Positions 1 through 8,746 of a DNA stretch of 64,000 nt are shown piece by piece. Source of the stretch: CAVSJA01 sp963728145 (GTDB taxonomy: Bacteria; Bacteroidota; Bacteroidia; Chitinophagales; Chitinophagaceae); NCBI GenBank assembly GCA_963728145.1, contig CAVSJA010000006.1, positions 496,001-560,000 of the forward strand, given 5' to 3'. The position numbers and the translations under genes are program-made. The notes below the pieces were generated by a model. The model ran no database searches, had not been told where the DNA came from, and saw only the letters and a program-made list of their open reading frames with translations. Numbering within the stretch: the stretch's first letter is position 1; every line of letters begins with the position of its first letter.

Positions 1-11
1 GAATTCACCTG

Positions 12-1394
12 ATGCTTTATTACGGAATATTATTTAATATAATCATTGCGGGGATTTGCTTCCTTGTGCCTTTCGATCCCGGCAGTTCCGGTCAAATGGG
101 AGTTTGGACTACGCTATTGGGCATTATTTCCGCGATCGCAATTATTTTCTGGTTAATTTATCTTCTTCGATTCAACGTCTTTAAGCGTTATGGACAAATT
201 CGTGCAGGGGATGGTGTAAAAACATTTGTGCTTTTCTTTATTTGCATTGGCACACTCGTACTTGTTCCTTTTGTACCTCCCTATGTGGAATCGGTACGTG
301 CAAATAATAAGTTCGGCAATGAAGAAGTCGTGAATGATCTCAATGCGATCAATACAAAACTTATTCAACTCGAATACGATTCACTCGACCTGACCTGGGA
401 TAATGACTCTGTCAGAGTTATTAATTCTTATCGTGATCGGGTAATCGATTACAACAATAATGTGGCAACTATCGCGGGTTCACGTTACGCAGTACTAGAC
501 ACCGGTGGGCTTAGGTCGCGATTGCTCGAAACAGACAGCGTGGTAAAAATCAATGATTCCTTTTACGTGTTCTATAACTGTCCAACCTATAGAATACTTG
601 ATCCGTATGACGCTGATCAATATTCGAAGGCGGATCTTTTTTCTTCAGCGGACCTCTATTATCGCGTATTAAAGAATTTTAGTCGGCCCAATACTTCAGA
701 GACAACGAAGGAATTATTGGCTTTGTTAGATAAATATGATCCCGGTAGAATTAACTATGATTTTGAGTATTATAACAACGAAGGTGGTCATGTCGGCAAG
801 ATCAAAAGAAAATACAAACTGTATTATACGGAAGGAAGATTTAATCGTATTGTCGAAGCAAAATATCGATGGAAAGGTGAATTCACCCAAATAGTGTATC
901 GCGTATTTTATTATATAGTCCTCACGCTAACCCTGCTAGTCTTCGTTTTCCGCCACACGACAGTACGAACTTTCTTCCTGACCATTCTGAGTGGATTTAT
1001 TCTTACTATATTAAGCTCAATTTTCCTGGCGATTTCTGCAAGCTCGGTTGAAGGCCCACTGGTGATAACTATGACCTATTGGTTCGTATTTGGTCTGATC
1101 GCATTTATGGGAATAATGACAAGAATAAGAAACGTGGTTACGGGAATCGCGCTAAACTTGTTTGTTTATTGCACACCCTTCATTCCATTAATGGCAACGG
1201 CCTTTTACTATTTGCAACTAAGAGAGAGCAAAAGGAATATTTCGACAGAGCCATTGTACGATCCGACCTTATTTGATCGTGAATCAATTCATTATTTCTA
1301 TGCTGAGATTGCAGGATTGGCGTTGCTGTTAGTAATGATCGAGTTTGTTTTTAGAAAGTTGTATAGGAATTGGTATGCGAAACCCGAACAATAG
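12..1394 (+). CDS. Multi-pass membrane protein of unknown function
   Basis: I do not recognise the family. The protein has three hydrophobic segments near residues 3-21, 33-52 and 71-92. A polar region of roughly 200 residues follows, and then about five more membrane segments between residue 300 and the C-terminus. This looks like an inner-membrane protein with one large loop outside the membrane bilayer. The reading frame is open to the edge of the window, so the ATG at base 12 may be internal and the gene 5' partial. It converges on gltX, with only a heptad-repeat hairpin between them. The existence of the gene is well supported by length and composition; its function is not. Confidence 0.75.
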   Translation: MLYYGILFNIIIAGICFLVPFDPGSSGQMGVWTTLLGIISAIAIIFWLIYLLRFNVFKRYGQIRAGDGVKTFVLFFICIGTLVLVPFVPPYVESVRANNKFGNEEVVNDLNAINTKLIQLEYDSLDLTWDNDSVRVINSYRDRVIDYNNNVATIAGSRYAVLDTGGLRSRLLETDSVVKINDSFYVFYNCPTYRILDPYDADQYSKADLFSSADLYYRVLKNFSRPNTSETTKELLALLDKYDPGRINYDFEYYNNEGGHVGKIKRKYKLYYTEGRFNRIVEAKYRWKGEFTQIVYRVFYYIVLTLTLLVFVFRHTTVRTFFLTILSGFILTILSSIFLAISASSVEGPLVITMTYWFVFGLIAFMGIMTRIRNVVTGIALNLFVYCTPFIPLMATAFYYLQLRESKRNISTEPLYDPTLFDRESIHYFYAEIAGLALLLVMIEFVFRKLYRNWYAKPEQ

Positions 1395-1397
1395 GGT

Positions 1398-1460
1398 AGC
1401 TGCGAGTTGTGAGCTGCGAGCTTCGAGCTCATGGCTCATAGCTCACAGCTCGAAACTCAA
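1398..1460. repeat. Heptad repeat hairpin (AGCTNNG type) between convergent genes
   Basis: Nine consecutive 7-base units, starting AGCTGCG, AGTTGTG, AGCTGCG and AGCTTCG, pass through a central GAGCTC and continue as the inverse complement (AGCTCAC, AGCTCGA). The right arm runs into gltX and supplies its last five codons and TGA stop. It could act as a two-way transcription stop, but there is no clear U-tract. Confidence 0.8.
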
Positions 1461-2963
1461 AAAATGTCTAACCCTCTTGATCGCCTCTTCCTTCCCCAAT
1501 ACATCCGCAATATGAAATACCGGTGGACCAAACTTTCCACCAACCAGCATTACACGTAATGGCAATTGCAACTCACCAGGTTTGATTCCTTTTTCTGCAG
1601 CCAATTTTTTGAATTCATCTTCAAGGAAAGCAGCGCTCCATTCATTAACTGCCGACCAGCCCTCAGCAAGTGATTCAAAAAATTTTCGTTTTTCTTCTGT
1701 CCACTTGGGTTTGACAGCTTCAGTATCAAATTTCTCTGGAAAAACAAAGAAGAAAGAAGACTGATCATAGAAATCGGGCAGTGTTGTACAGCGTTCCTTA
1801 ACAAGGCCGATTATTTTTTCCAGGAATTTATCATCTTTTATTTCGATTCCTTTTTCCTTAAATATCTTTTTTACTTCTTCAACAAGTTTTGAAGCATCTG
1901 ATCCTTTGATCCATTCGTGATTGAACCATTTGGCTTTTTCATAATCGAATTTGGCACCACCACTATGCACTCGTTCTATCGAAAACTTTTTTATCAAGTC
2001 TTCTTTTGTAAATATTTCCTGCTCGGTTCCATCATTCCAACCTAATAATGCGAGTAAATTAATGAAGGCCTCTGGTAAAAATCCCTTTTCACGGAAACCA
2101 GGAACCGTTTCACCATTGGGATCGTTCCAACTCATGGCAAAAACAGGAAAGCCATATTTTGCTCCATCGCGTTTGCTAAGTTTACCATTTGGTCCAAGGA
2201 TCAAAGGAAGATGGGCCCATTGTGGCATTTGGTCCAGGCCGAATAACCATTTCCATAAAAGAATATGAACAGGAGCGCTGGGTAACCATTCTTCACCACG
2301 AAATGCATGACTGATCTTCATTAAATAATCATCGACTACGACTGCGAGATGATAGGTAGGCATACCATCGGCTTTCAAAAGCACTTTATCGTCAAGCACT
2401 GTTGTATCAAAATGCACGTCTCCACGAATCAAATCATTGAATGTAATTGATTCATGCGGATCGATCTTAATACGGACCACATGGGCAGTTCCTGCATCAA
2501 GTAATTTCTTCACATCAGTCTTTTCCAGGGAAAGCGAATTGCGCATCTTCATTCGGATCGAATGATCATATTGGGGAGAAGGATTTGTTTCACTGCGAAA
2601 ACTGCTTCGCATTTTTTCAAGTTCTTCCGGCGTATCAAAAGCATAGTAGGCTTTTCCGTCGCTAACTAATTTCTCTGCATACTCACGATAAAGCGCTTTT
2701 CTTTCACTTTGCCGGTAAGGTCCATATTTGCCAGGCTTTTCTGGACTTTCATCAGGTATCAAACCCACCCACTTCAGGCAATCGAAAATGTATTCTTCCG
2801 CACCAGGAACAAAACGTGATTGATCCGTATCCTCTATGCGTAAAATAAAATCCCCTTTATGCTGATGTGCATACAAATAATTATACAAAACAGTGCGAAT
2901 GCCACCCATGTGCAAACCACCGGTTGGACTCGGAGCAAACCTGACCCTGACTCTTTTTTCCAT
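1443..2963 (-). CDS. gltX: Glutamate-tRNA ligase
   Basis: Cytosolic class I aminoacyl-tRNA synthetase that charges tRNA-Glu with glutamate using ATP. The HIGH-type signature appears as PSPTGGLHMGG at residues 11-21 and the KMSKS-type loop as KLSKRDG near residue 260. The length of about 506 residues is normal for a bacterial enzyme. I chose the ATG at 2963 over an in-frame TTG at 2972 because that TTG falls within a good promoter -7 box (TATCTTTG). The gene is transcribed away from the ARPP-1-like gene, with a long inverted repeat between them. Its final codons lie in a heptad repeat arm, so the C-terminal SFEL is repeat-derived. Confidence 0.97.
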   Translation of the reverse strand: MEKRVRVRFAPSPTGGLHMGGIRTVLYNYLYAHQHKGDFILRIEDTDQSRFVPGAEEYIFDCLKWVGLIPDESPEKPGKYGPYRQSERKALYREYAEKLVSDGKAYYAFDTPEELEKMRSSFRSETNPSPQYDHSIRMKMRNSLSLEKTDVKKLLDAGTAHVVRIKIDPHESITFNDLIRGDVHFDTTVLDDKVLLKADGMPTYHLAVVVDDYLMKISHAFRGEEWLPSAPVHILLWKWLFGLDQMPQWAHLPLILGPNGKLSKRDGAKYGFPVFAMSWNDPNGETVPGFREKGFLPEAFINLLALLGWNDGTEQEIFTKEDLIKKFSIERVHSGGAKFDYEKAKWFNHEWIKGSDASKLVEEVKKIFKEKGIEIKDDKFLEKIIGLVKERCTTLPDFYDQSSFFFVFPEKFDTEAVKPKWTEEKRKFFESLAEGWSAVNEWSAAFLEDEFKKLAAEKGIKPGELQLPLRVMLVGGKFGPPVFHIADVLGKEEAIKRVRHFLSFEL

Positions 2964-2969
2964 TGCTGG

Positions 2970-2977
2970 CAAAGATA
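2970..2977 (-). promoter_or_regulatory. Candidate promoter -7 box for gltX
   Basis: TATCTTTG on the minus strand matches the Bacteroidota -7 consensus TAnnTTTG exactly. It ends six bases before the gltX ATG, so the transcript would have almost no leader. No convincing TTG at the -33 position is seen. Confidence 0.55.
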
Positions 2978-3082
2978 GGAGCTAATCGCCTGAGACGCTG
3001 CTAACTGTCTTTGATTTGACAATGTGGCGGATGAATTTGTACAATTGGGTTATGTTCAAATCGATTAAATAGTAAATTGTAA

Positions 3083-3220
3083 GTCCCAATCCCGATCCCG
3101 ATTGGCTCGATGGCTTGATTGTTTGATTGTTTAATTGTTGGGTTTATTATTCTTGAACCCAACCTCCCGATAGCAATCGGGATAACCATCAAACAATCAA
3201 GCCATCGAGATCATCGGGAC
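3083..3220. repeat. Long imperfect inverted repeat in divergent promoter region
   Basis: Two arms of about 60 bases are inverse complements around a spacer of about 11 bases. Shared blocks include CTCGATGGCTTGATTGTTTG and GTTGGGTT. The left arm contains period-8 TTTGATTG units, and both arms contain CCCGAT/ATCGGG palindromes like those at 46490-46509 and 58566-58581. It lies between divergent gltX and the next gene, so it is not a terminator. Confidence 0.75.
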
Positions 3221-3245
3221 ATAATTCACGGTTTTATAATTATTG

Positions 3246-4172
3246 ATGAAGCAGATTCTCCTGGTGATATGTTGTTCCCTACCGTTTCTCGCCGAAGCCC
3301 AGCTTACGTATCGGAACCTTATTGTTGATTACGACAGTGCGAAAGAATACAAGAATCTCCGGATTGTTCCTATTAGAAGAAAGGGACCACCGCCTCCCGG
3401 CGACCGCAACCTGGTAAGTTTCAGCGAAGCGCTGAAAAAGGGCTACGTCAGCATTTCGGAACGCGGATCGGCATCTACTGAAAACGTTCATTATTTAAGA
3501 GTGAAGAATAATTCGAAGAAAAACGTATTTATTGCTTCGGGGGAAATAGTTCTGGGAGGTCGCCAGGACAGAATAGTGAAGAAAGATACGATTATCGGAC
3601 CCTCAGATAAGGATCAGTATATTGATGTAATGTGTGTGGAGGAGGGGAGATGGAGCGAAAAAGAAAAAAAGTTTACTTATTTCAGCTATGCCAATCCGAG
3701 ATTAAGACGAACGCTCGATCAATCTGGAAACCAGGTTGTGATCTGGAGGGAGATCCTCAAACAATTAGATAGTAATAAAATCAAGGCGGCCACATTAGCA
3801 TATTCTGCAACAAGGCTAAACAAAAAGCTTCAGCCGCAATTTGCAGATTATTTCCGTTTTTTCAGCAAGCAATTCAACCAACCGGATAGCAATATCGTAG
3901 GCATGGTATGCATGAGCGGGAATAAGGTGTTAGGCTGCGATATTTTTGAATCCAATACCTTATTCTATAGCGAGCTGGAACCGCTGCTATACGGATATAT
4001 AGAAGAAGCATTCGCTTTTGGCGCAGCAGTGAGTATCAAACCAGATGATGTTAAGAAATATATGGACGAGCTGTTGAAGGATGAGGAGTCACAACTAGAA
4101 TTCGTTAAGAGAAATGGAAAGATCTATCGCTTCCAGGGAAGAGTGATCCATATCACCGGCTTTGGCCAATAA
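3246..4172 (+). CDS. Secreted ARPP-1-like (DUF6569) protein
   Basis: About 308 residues with a signal peptide of about 19 residues ending AEA-Q, so exported to the periplasm or beyond. The central block with VFIASGEIVLGGRQDR and the conserved lysine/aspartate segment after it resemble the ARPP-1 (DUF6569) family, which has no established biochemical role. The start is the ATG at 3246 rather than the TTG one codon upstream, because the hydrophobic signal begins there. It stands alone between a divergent promoter region and a heptad repeat. Family assignment is from memory of the conserved motif and is moderately sure. Confidence 0.75.
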   Translation: MKQILLVICCSLPFLAEAQLTYRNLIVDYDSAKEYKNLRIVPIRRKGPPPPGDRNLVSFSEALKKGYVSISERGSASTENVHYLRVKNNSKKNVFIASGEIVLGGRQDRIVKKDTIIGPSDKDQYIDVMCVEEGRWSEKEKKFTYFSYANPRLRRTLDQSGNQVVIWREILKQLDSNKIKAATLAYSATRLNKKLQPQFADYFRFFSKQFNQPDSNIVGMVCMSGNKVLGCDIFESNTLFYSELEPLLYGYIEEAFAFGAAVSIKPDDVKKYMDELLKDEESQLEFVKRNGKIYRFQGRVIHITGFGQ

Positions 4173-4181
4173 ACTAGATTT

Positions 4182-4374
4182 GTTTGGCGTTTGGAGTTTG
4201 GAGTTTGGCGTTAGGGTCCCGAACTACAAACTTTTCATTAGGCAATGTCGATAGTGTATATTTTCGTGACACAGCACCAACGCCAAACTCCAAACGCCAA
4301 ACTCCAAACGCCAAACACCAAACTCCAAACGCCAAACACCAAACGCTAAACGCCAAACACCAAACACCAAACGC
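4182..4374. repeat. Heptad repeat pair (TTTGGNG / CNCCAAA)
   Basis: The left arm at 4182-4213 has four TTTGGNG units. The right arm at about 4278-4374 has thirteen consecutive 7-base units of the form CNCCAAA (CGCCAAA, CTCCAAA, CACCAAA, one CGCTAAA). The arms are inverse complements, separated by about 64 bases of unique sequence. The right arm ends directly at the start codon of the deacetylase gene, leaving no room for a ribosome binding site. Confidence 0.9.
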
Positions 4375-4376
4375 TG

Positions 4377-5009
4377 ATGTTTTACCTCGTAAAAACTCCC
4401 CGGCTTTTAAAAAAATTATATCCACGATGCATTTGGGAAATCCCCTGTGCTGAAAAAAATGTTTATTTCAGTTTTGATGATGGACCACATCCGGTAGCAA
4501 CTCCCTTCGTGTTAGATGAATTGAAGAAGTATAATGCCAAAGCAACCTTTTTTTGTATTGGTAAGAATGTTGAAACTTATCCTTCAATCTATGAAAGAAT
4601 AATAAGAGAAGGTCATCAAACCGCCAATCATTCTCAAAATCATTTAAATGGATGGAAAACGGAGAACAAAACTTACATCGATGATATTTTATATGCAGGA
4701 AGGTTCATCAATTCAAATTTGTATCGTCCGCCATATGGAAGAATAAAAAGAAAACAAATTGATCTGTTGAAAAAAACTGATGATGGGTTTGAAATTATAA
4801 TGTGGACCTTGTTAAGTGGTGACTTTGATATTTCGGTTACACATCAGGTTTGTATTGACAGAGTAGTGACGCATGTACAAAACGGATCAATCGTGGTTTT
4901 TCACGACAGCGAAAAGGCCCTGCCCCGCCTGCAAAAAGCTTTGCCGGAGATCATGATGAAATTGACTGATAAAGGGTATCGATTTGAGAAAATTCCCGCT
5001 AAAAAATGA
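4377..5009 (+). CDS. Polysaccharide deacetylase (NodB homology domain)
   Basis: Carbohydrate esterase family 4-like enzyme expected to remove acetyl groups from amino sugars in a polysaccharide or peptidoglycan. Visible motifs are SFDDGP at residues 32-37 with the catalytic and metal-binding aspartates, H85-x3-H89 metal ligands, RPPYG at 117-121, and the late FHDS near residue 183. At 210 residues it is a bare NodB domain. There is no signal peptide; the N-terminal segment MFYLVKTPRLLKK is usual for this Bacteroidota subgroup and supports the start. The start codon abuts the heptad array and a good terminator follows the gene. Confidence 0.93.
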   Translation: MFYLVKTPRLLKKLYPRCIWEIPCAEKNVYFSFDDGPHPVATPFVLDELKKYNAKATFFCIGKNVETYPSIYERIIREGHQTANHSQNHLNGWKTENKTYIDDILYAGRFINSNLYRPPYGRIKRKQIDLLKKTDDGFEIIMWTLLSGDFDISVTHQVCIDRVVTHVQNGSIVVFHDSEKALPRLQKALPEIMMKLTDKGYRFEKIPAKK

Positions 5010-5044
5010 CGGACAAGTGTAGTTGTTCAGGCCAGAAAAAAGTT

Positions 5045-5074
5045 GGGCCTGGGTAGAAACCCTGGCCCGTTTTT
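5045..5074 (+). terminator. Rho-independent terminator after the deacetylase gene
   Basis: GGGCC-t-GGGT pairs with ACCC-t-GGCCC around a four-base loop and is followed by a run of five T. It lies 36 bases after the stop codon. Confidence 0.8.
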
Positions 5075-5120
5075 AATCCGTACCCTATGAAAACTGATTT
5101 AAAGGTATAAACTTTTTTAA

Positions 5121-6041
5121 TTAGTGCAAAGTAATTTCTATCGTCTGCCCGTTCACGGTAAGCAATGCTTTATTGTCGCATTGGCCTGTACCATAATCTA
5201 ATGAGGCAACGGTGTCATTGCTCTTGCGAAGCTCAATAACACCCTTCACGATCCAACGACAGAAGAACTTTTTCACCAATGGCTCCTTGATATGGGTAGC
5301 CCATTGGAAGAATTTGTCCCCTCTTTTTACAGATCCACTGGCACTTCCCGAAAGGGTAAATACGTCATCGAAGGGGTTAAATGGGGTACCTAATCCTTCT
5401 ACCTGCGAAAGCACGCGATCACTGCTCCACTGGCTGAAATTACCATTGGGCTTGGTCAACTTAGCACCTGTAACAACGATCTTGAAGACCTTTTTGTCCT
5501 GGGTACTTTGGTTAGTGATCTTATGGGTTCCTTCTACATGGATGCCATTAACATAATATCCTTCGAAGCTTGTGGTCGCAGAGTTTCCGGGGAGATAAAG
5601 GGGACCGCTATAGGTTATGACGATCTTTCCTTTCCTGGTTACACCATGCCTATCAGTACAACCGGTACCGAAATCGAGGGTAACCTGTAATGGAAAGCGG
5701 TTCGGGGGGCTTAATTGGGTAAAGGAAACTGTGAAGCAAACATTGGTATCCAGTTGATTGGCACCGTTAATATACTCTCCTGAGCCCGTAGAAGTGTTGG
5801 CACTTCCAAAGACTCCGGTACCACCAATGGCAACCTCATTATTTACTCCCATCACATTATCGAACACGTCGTCGAAAACAATTTCTGCTTCAGCTTCAGA
5901 TTCAGAAGCCGCTGATGCGAATTCCTCTCTTTCTGCTGGTGTGCCTGTAGAGCTGCTTTCTTTTTTACAGGAAACAGCGAACAAACTGGCCATGATAACC
6001 ATGGCGGTTAACAATCGGGTAAGACTGCTGTTGAACTTCAT
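5121..6041 (-). CDS. Lipoprotein of unknown function
   Basis: A 306-residue protein with a lipoprotein signal: hydrophobic stretch 8-22, lipobox AVSC with the lipidated cysteine at residue 25, and then a lysine/serine and glutamate-rich linker. The rest is beta-rich, with repeated GKIVI, YVNGIHVEGTH and GVIELRK strands, as in Bacteroidota surface or periplasmic lipoproteins. I do not recognise the family. It converges on the deacetylase gene, sharing the region of the terminator, and is divergent from the TatD gene. Confidence 0.8.
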   Translation of the reverse strand: MKFNSSLTRLLTAMVIMASLFAVSCKKESSSTGTPAEREEFASAASESEAEAEIVFDDVFDNVMGVNNEVAIGGTGVFGSANTSTGSGEYINGANQLDTNVCFTVSFTQLSPPNRFPLQVTLDFGTGCTDRHGVTRKGKIVITYSGPLYLPGNSATTSFEGYYVNGIHVEGTHKITNQSTQDKKVFKIVVTGAKLTKPNGNFSQWSSDRVLSQVEGLGTPFNPFDDVFTLSGSASGSVKRGDKFFQWATHIKEPLVKKFFCRWIVKGVIELRKSNDTVASLDYGTGQCDNKALLTVNGQTIEITLH

Positions 6042-6132
6042 AATAATTTTGAATTTTGTGAGGCAATGGTAATAACGTCCCTAAGACGGCACTCATTTTA
6101 AATAGTTTAACCAAATCTTTAAATAATTTTTT

Positions 6133-6140
6133 GAATTTTG
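6133..6140 (+). promoter_or_regulatory. Weak candidate -7 box for the TatD gene
   Basis: GAATTTTG resembles TAnnTTTG with one mismatch in the first position. It ends six bases before the ATG at 6147, the same spacing as at gltX. Confidence 0.35.
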
Positions 6141-6146
6141 TACCAG

Positions 6147-6920
6147 ATGATTCCACAACTAATTGATACACATTGCCATTTGTACCTTGACATTTTCGAC
6201 CCTGATATTCCGCAAGTTATACAAAGGGCAGAAAATGAAGGAATTACGAAGTTTTACCTCCCGGCCATCGACCGGTCCGAGGAGAAGAGCCTCTTTGCCC
6301 TTGAAAAAAAATTTCCCGGAAAATGCCTGGCGATGATGGGCCTCCATCCCTGCTCTATTAAAGAGAATTACCAGGACGAGCTTAACTGGGCTGAAAACTG
6401 GCTTCAAAAACGACGTTTCTCAGGCGTAGGTGAGACCGGTCTCGACTATTATTGGGACAAAACCTTCATAAAGGAGCAGGCAATTGCCTTCCGGAAGCAG
6501 ATTGAATGGGCACTGCATTATGACCTCCCGGTCATAATTCACTCCCGCAACTCCCTACAGGATTGTATTGATATTATCCGCGAAAACCAGAATGGAAAAT
6601 TGAAAGGAATCTTTCATTGTTTTAGCGAGGGGTACGAGTTTGCAAAACAGATAATGGACCTTGGATTTTATATGGGAATTGGTGGAGTATTGACTTATAA
6701 GAATTCGGGTCTTGCTGCAGTTGTCGAGCAGATCCCGATGGACTGGATCGTTCTTGAAACAGATTCTCCTTATTTAACGCCGGTACCATTCAGGGGCAAG
6801 AGGAATGAAAGCAGCTACTTAAAATACGTAGTAGCGAAATTGGCAGAGGTTAAAAAGATGGAGGCTTTGGAAATTGGTTCGATAACTACAGCTAACGCAC
6901 AAAAAATTTTTGGAGTCTAA
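6147..6920 (+). CDS. TatD family hydrolase
   Basis: Metal-dependent amidohydrolase-superfamily enzyme; characterised TatD relatives are DNases. Ligand motifs are in order: DTHCH at residues 7-11, GETGLD near 86-91, IIHSRN with the third-site histidine, FHCFSE, and ETDSPYLTPVPFRG near the C-terminus. The length of about 257 residues is typical. I chose the ATG at 6147; a TTG three codons upstream is also in frame but would fall in the candidate -7 box. It is cytosolic, with no signal peptide. Confidence 0.93.
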   Translation: MIPQLIDTHCHLYLDIFDPDIPQVIQRAENEGITKFYLPAIDRSEEKSLFALEKKFPGKCLAMMGLHPCSIKENYQDELNWAENWLQKRRFSGVGETGLDYYWDKTFIKEQAIAFRKQIEWALHYDLPVIIHSRNSLQDCIDIIRENQNGKLKGIFHCFSEGYEFAKQIMDLGFYMGIGGVLTYKNSGLAAVVEQIPMDWIVLETDSPYLTPVPFRGKRNESSYLKYVVAKLAEVKKMEALEIGSITTANAQKIFGV

Positions 6921-6925
6921 TCCTG

Positions 6926-6985
6926 ATGGCTTCATCACAACAACAAATTGTCAAGGATCTTGCCCCTGTAGTACAAAGCATCTAG
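6926..6985 (+). CDS. Possible 19-residue ORF after the TatD gene
   Basis: Five bases after the TatD stop there is a short frame beginning MASSQQQIVKDL and ending in TAG. It could be the truncated beginning of a lost downstream gene or chance. No homologue is recognised and there is no further evidence. Confidence 0.2.
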   Translation: MASSQQQIVKDLAPVVQSI

Positions 6986-7018
6986 CCTCTCCCTTAACGC
7001 ATCCACTGTCAACCCGGC

Positions 7019-7085
7019 ATTCCCGTCCCGGCTTAGCCGGGAGGAACAACCCCATCAACCCCATCAACCTCATCAACCCCATCAA
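7019..7085. repeat. Small palindrome plus four 9-base repeats
   Basis: A CCCGGCTTAGCCGGG palindrome is followed at 7050-7085 by four tandem 9-base units CCCCATCAA, CCCCATCAA, CCTCATCAA and CCCCATCAA. Unlike most other loci, no inverted second arm is visible. The rest of 6986-7194 shows nothing else I can identify. Confidence 0.75.
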
Positions 7086-7194
7086 CCTCGCACTCAAAAT
7101 CTTTATAGTACAAATGTTCTCTTAATCTCCTGTTTTTGTGGGATAGGTTCGCTTGCACTTCAGCATTACTTTCGTCTGTCTTAAATCAACTAAT

Positions 7195-7725
7195 ATGAAA
7201 CAGATCTATGCATTCATTTTTTTCTCCCTCTCCTTTTCAATTATTGCTTCAGCGCAAAAAACCCCGGTAACTACTAAAAAGGCAGACCCATCAACAATTC
7301 AAACTCTAAAGGTAAAACCTGAGAATAGTTATGTAAAGCCTTCCCCTGATCTACGGCTCACCGCAGTAAGTTTTTCTCTTGTAAATACGCAGATTGTAAA
7401 TGGCGTAACCACCCATACTTTTCAAATCAATTACACTGTAAAGAATGAGGGAAACATGGCTGTAGCAGCCAATACAGTCTTTTTACAAGGATGGATCACG
7501 TATACAACACCATCTCCCAGAACAACTGCCGGATGCGGAGCCGTAATAACAACTCTCGCAGGACAGATGATCAATCCCGGTGCAACCATTGCAAATTCTT
7601 TCAGGTGTACTGCTTCATTTGACAAAAACAATCCGCCGATATACAAACTTGTTATTGACTCTGATAATCTTGTTAAGGAATCAAATGAAGATAACAATAT
7701 GGCTCAAACGACAATTTTATTTTAG
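7195..7725 (+). CDS. Secreted CARDB-like domain protein
   Basis: About 176 residues with a signal peptide (MKQIYAFIFF, cleavage after ASA-Q). The remainder resembles one CARDB-type beta-sandwich, an adhesion-like fold. A YTVKNEGN strand comes near residue 80, GATIAN in the middle, and the diagnostic end motif KLVIDSDNLVKESNEDNN. Longer upstream in-frame starts exist but the ATG at 7195 begins the signal peptide. It opens a run of secreted proteins to 10.8 kb on the same strand. Confidence 0.75.
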   Translation: MKQIYAFIFFSLSFSIIASAQKTPVTTKKADPSTIQTLKVKPENSYVKPSPDLRLTAVSFSLVNTQIVNGVTTHTFQINYTVKNEGNMAVAANTVFLQGWITYTTPSPRTTAGCGAVITTLAGQMINPGATIANSFRCTASFDKNNPPIYKLVIDSDNLVKESNEDNNMAQTTILF

Positions 7726-7748
7726 GAAATAAAGACCCTTTATAATTT

Positions 7749-8735
7749 ATGAAGTATTTATTATGCTTACCTATTGCACTTTTCTTTAGTTCAGCAATAG
7801 CACAGGATTGCAGTCAGGAATTATTATTACAAAAGCCTGGTACCTGGAAACTAGGTCAGCAAGGCAGCATCGCAAATATTGCTGCAATTGATTTACCGAA
7901 AGAAAAAGCAGTGCTGGCTAATATTCATAAGATGGTAAGTGCTAATTATAAGCCGATGGGTTGTCAGGTTTCGTACAGCTATGTGTTTAGCAAGCATTCC
8001 GGCGAAGGGCAAACTTTTATTTCAGATCCTTACCATTATGCAATGTATATTCTCCGCTTTTTATGTGACCAGAATAGTGCAGATAAAACTAAATACTATG
8101 TAGATATTTCCACTCCAACAACGGTGAATATCACAGCCAATGCAATTTATACTTACAACAACCTTTATGCTGCGAACATCGCAACAGATGACGCAAGGCC
8201 CTATCTGAAAATAAAAAAGAGACCTGAAAAAAGAAACGGTTTTTATTTTTTGGGTGAAGAAGTTATGGGCGACTCACACCTGCAAAATAAAATAAAAGAG
8301 TATCGATGGCTTATTACTTATAATGATACACTTCCCTTTGTTTATGTCACACGTAAGGAGTATTTGTTGGCTCAGAAGCCAAGGCTGGCGAAGGATATTC
8401 AGGATAGTCCCAGTGAAAAAGCATGGTACGAAAAGTTTCTCCGTAATATCGACGAATACCTGAAAAGACCTGAAGATTATTTGAGTAAGCCGGCCATTTG
8501 TATGTGGAATGAAGAAGAAAGATTTGAAAAATTTGTTGAGGAAGGCACTCTTGGTTCTTTTATTGCCATTAAGCCAAACCTTGCATACTATCGTAAAAAA
8601 CTTCCCAAATCATCGCCGCAATTCTTTACTGTAGTTTATAAAATCTCACATGGAGATCCTGCATTTGAACAAAACATAGAAGCAATAACAAAAGCTGTTG
8701 ACTTTGCCAGCTTGCGTACTATGTTAGGCAAATAA
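7749..8735 (+). CDS. Secreted protein of unknown function
   Basis: A 328-residue protein with a signal peptide ending SAIAQ and no other membrane segment. It contains aromatic-rich and lysine-rich stretches but no motif I can name. It lies 23 bases after the CARDB-like gene and 11 bases before the next gene on the same strand, so probably one transcript. Its partner downstream has the same general layout: signal peptide, then a region containing PFxKLT/PFVYVTRKEYL-like strands, suggesting distant relatedness within the block. Likely periplasmic or outer-membrane associated. Confidence 0.7.
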   Translation: MKYLLCLPIALFFSSAIAQDCSQELLLQKPGTWKLGQQGSIANIAAIDLPKEKAVLANIHKMVSANYKPMGCQVSYSYVFSKHSGEGQTFISDPYHYAMYILRFLCDQNSADKTKYYVDISTPTTVNITANAIYTYNNLYAANIATDDARPYLKIKKRPEKRNGFYFLGEEVMGDSHLQNKIKEYRWLITYNDTLPFVYVTRKEYLLAQKPRLAKDIQDSPSEKAWYEKFLRNIDEYLKRPEDYLSKPAICMWNEEERFEKFVEEGTLGSFIAIKPNLAYYRKKLPKSSPQFFTVVYKISHGDPAFEQNIEAITKAVDFASLRTMLGK

Positions 8736-8746
8736 TCATAACTGTT

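Noticed and set aside
3001..3240. Small frames in the gltX upstream spacer
   Set aside because: They follow the arms of an inverted repeat and have low-complexity composition; no coding signal.
4174..4453. Open frames across the CNCCAAA array on both strands, reading as WCLAFGV-like or NAKHQTP-like repeats
   Set aside because: They are by-products of a 7-base repeat without stop codons, with no start context or conserved domain.
6910..7125. A 71-residue gene after the TatD gene
   Set aside because: It overlaps the TatD end and is mostly made of the CCCCATCAA repeat (NPINLINPIN), with no start context.
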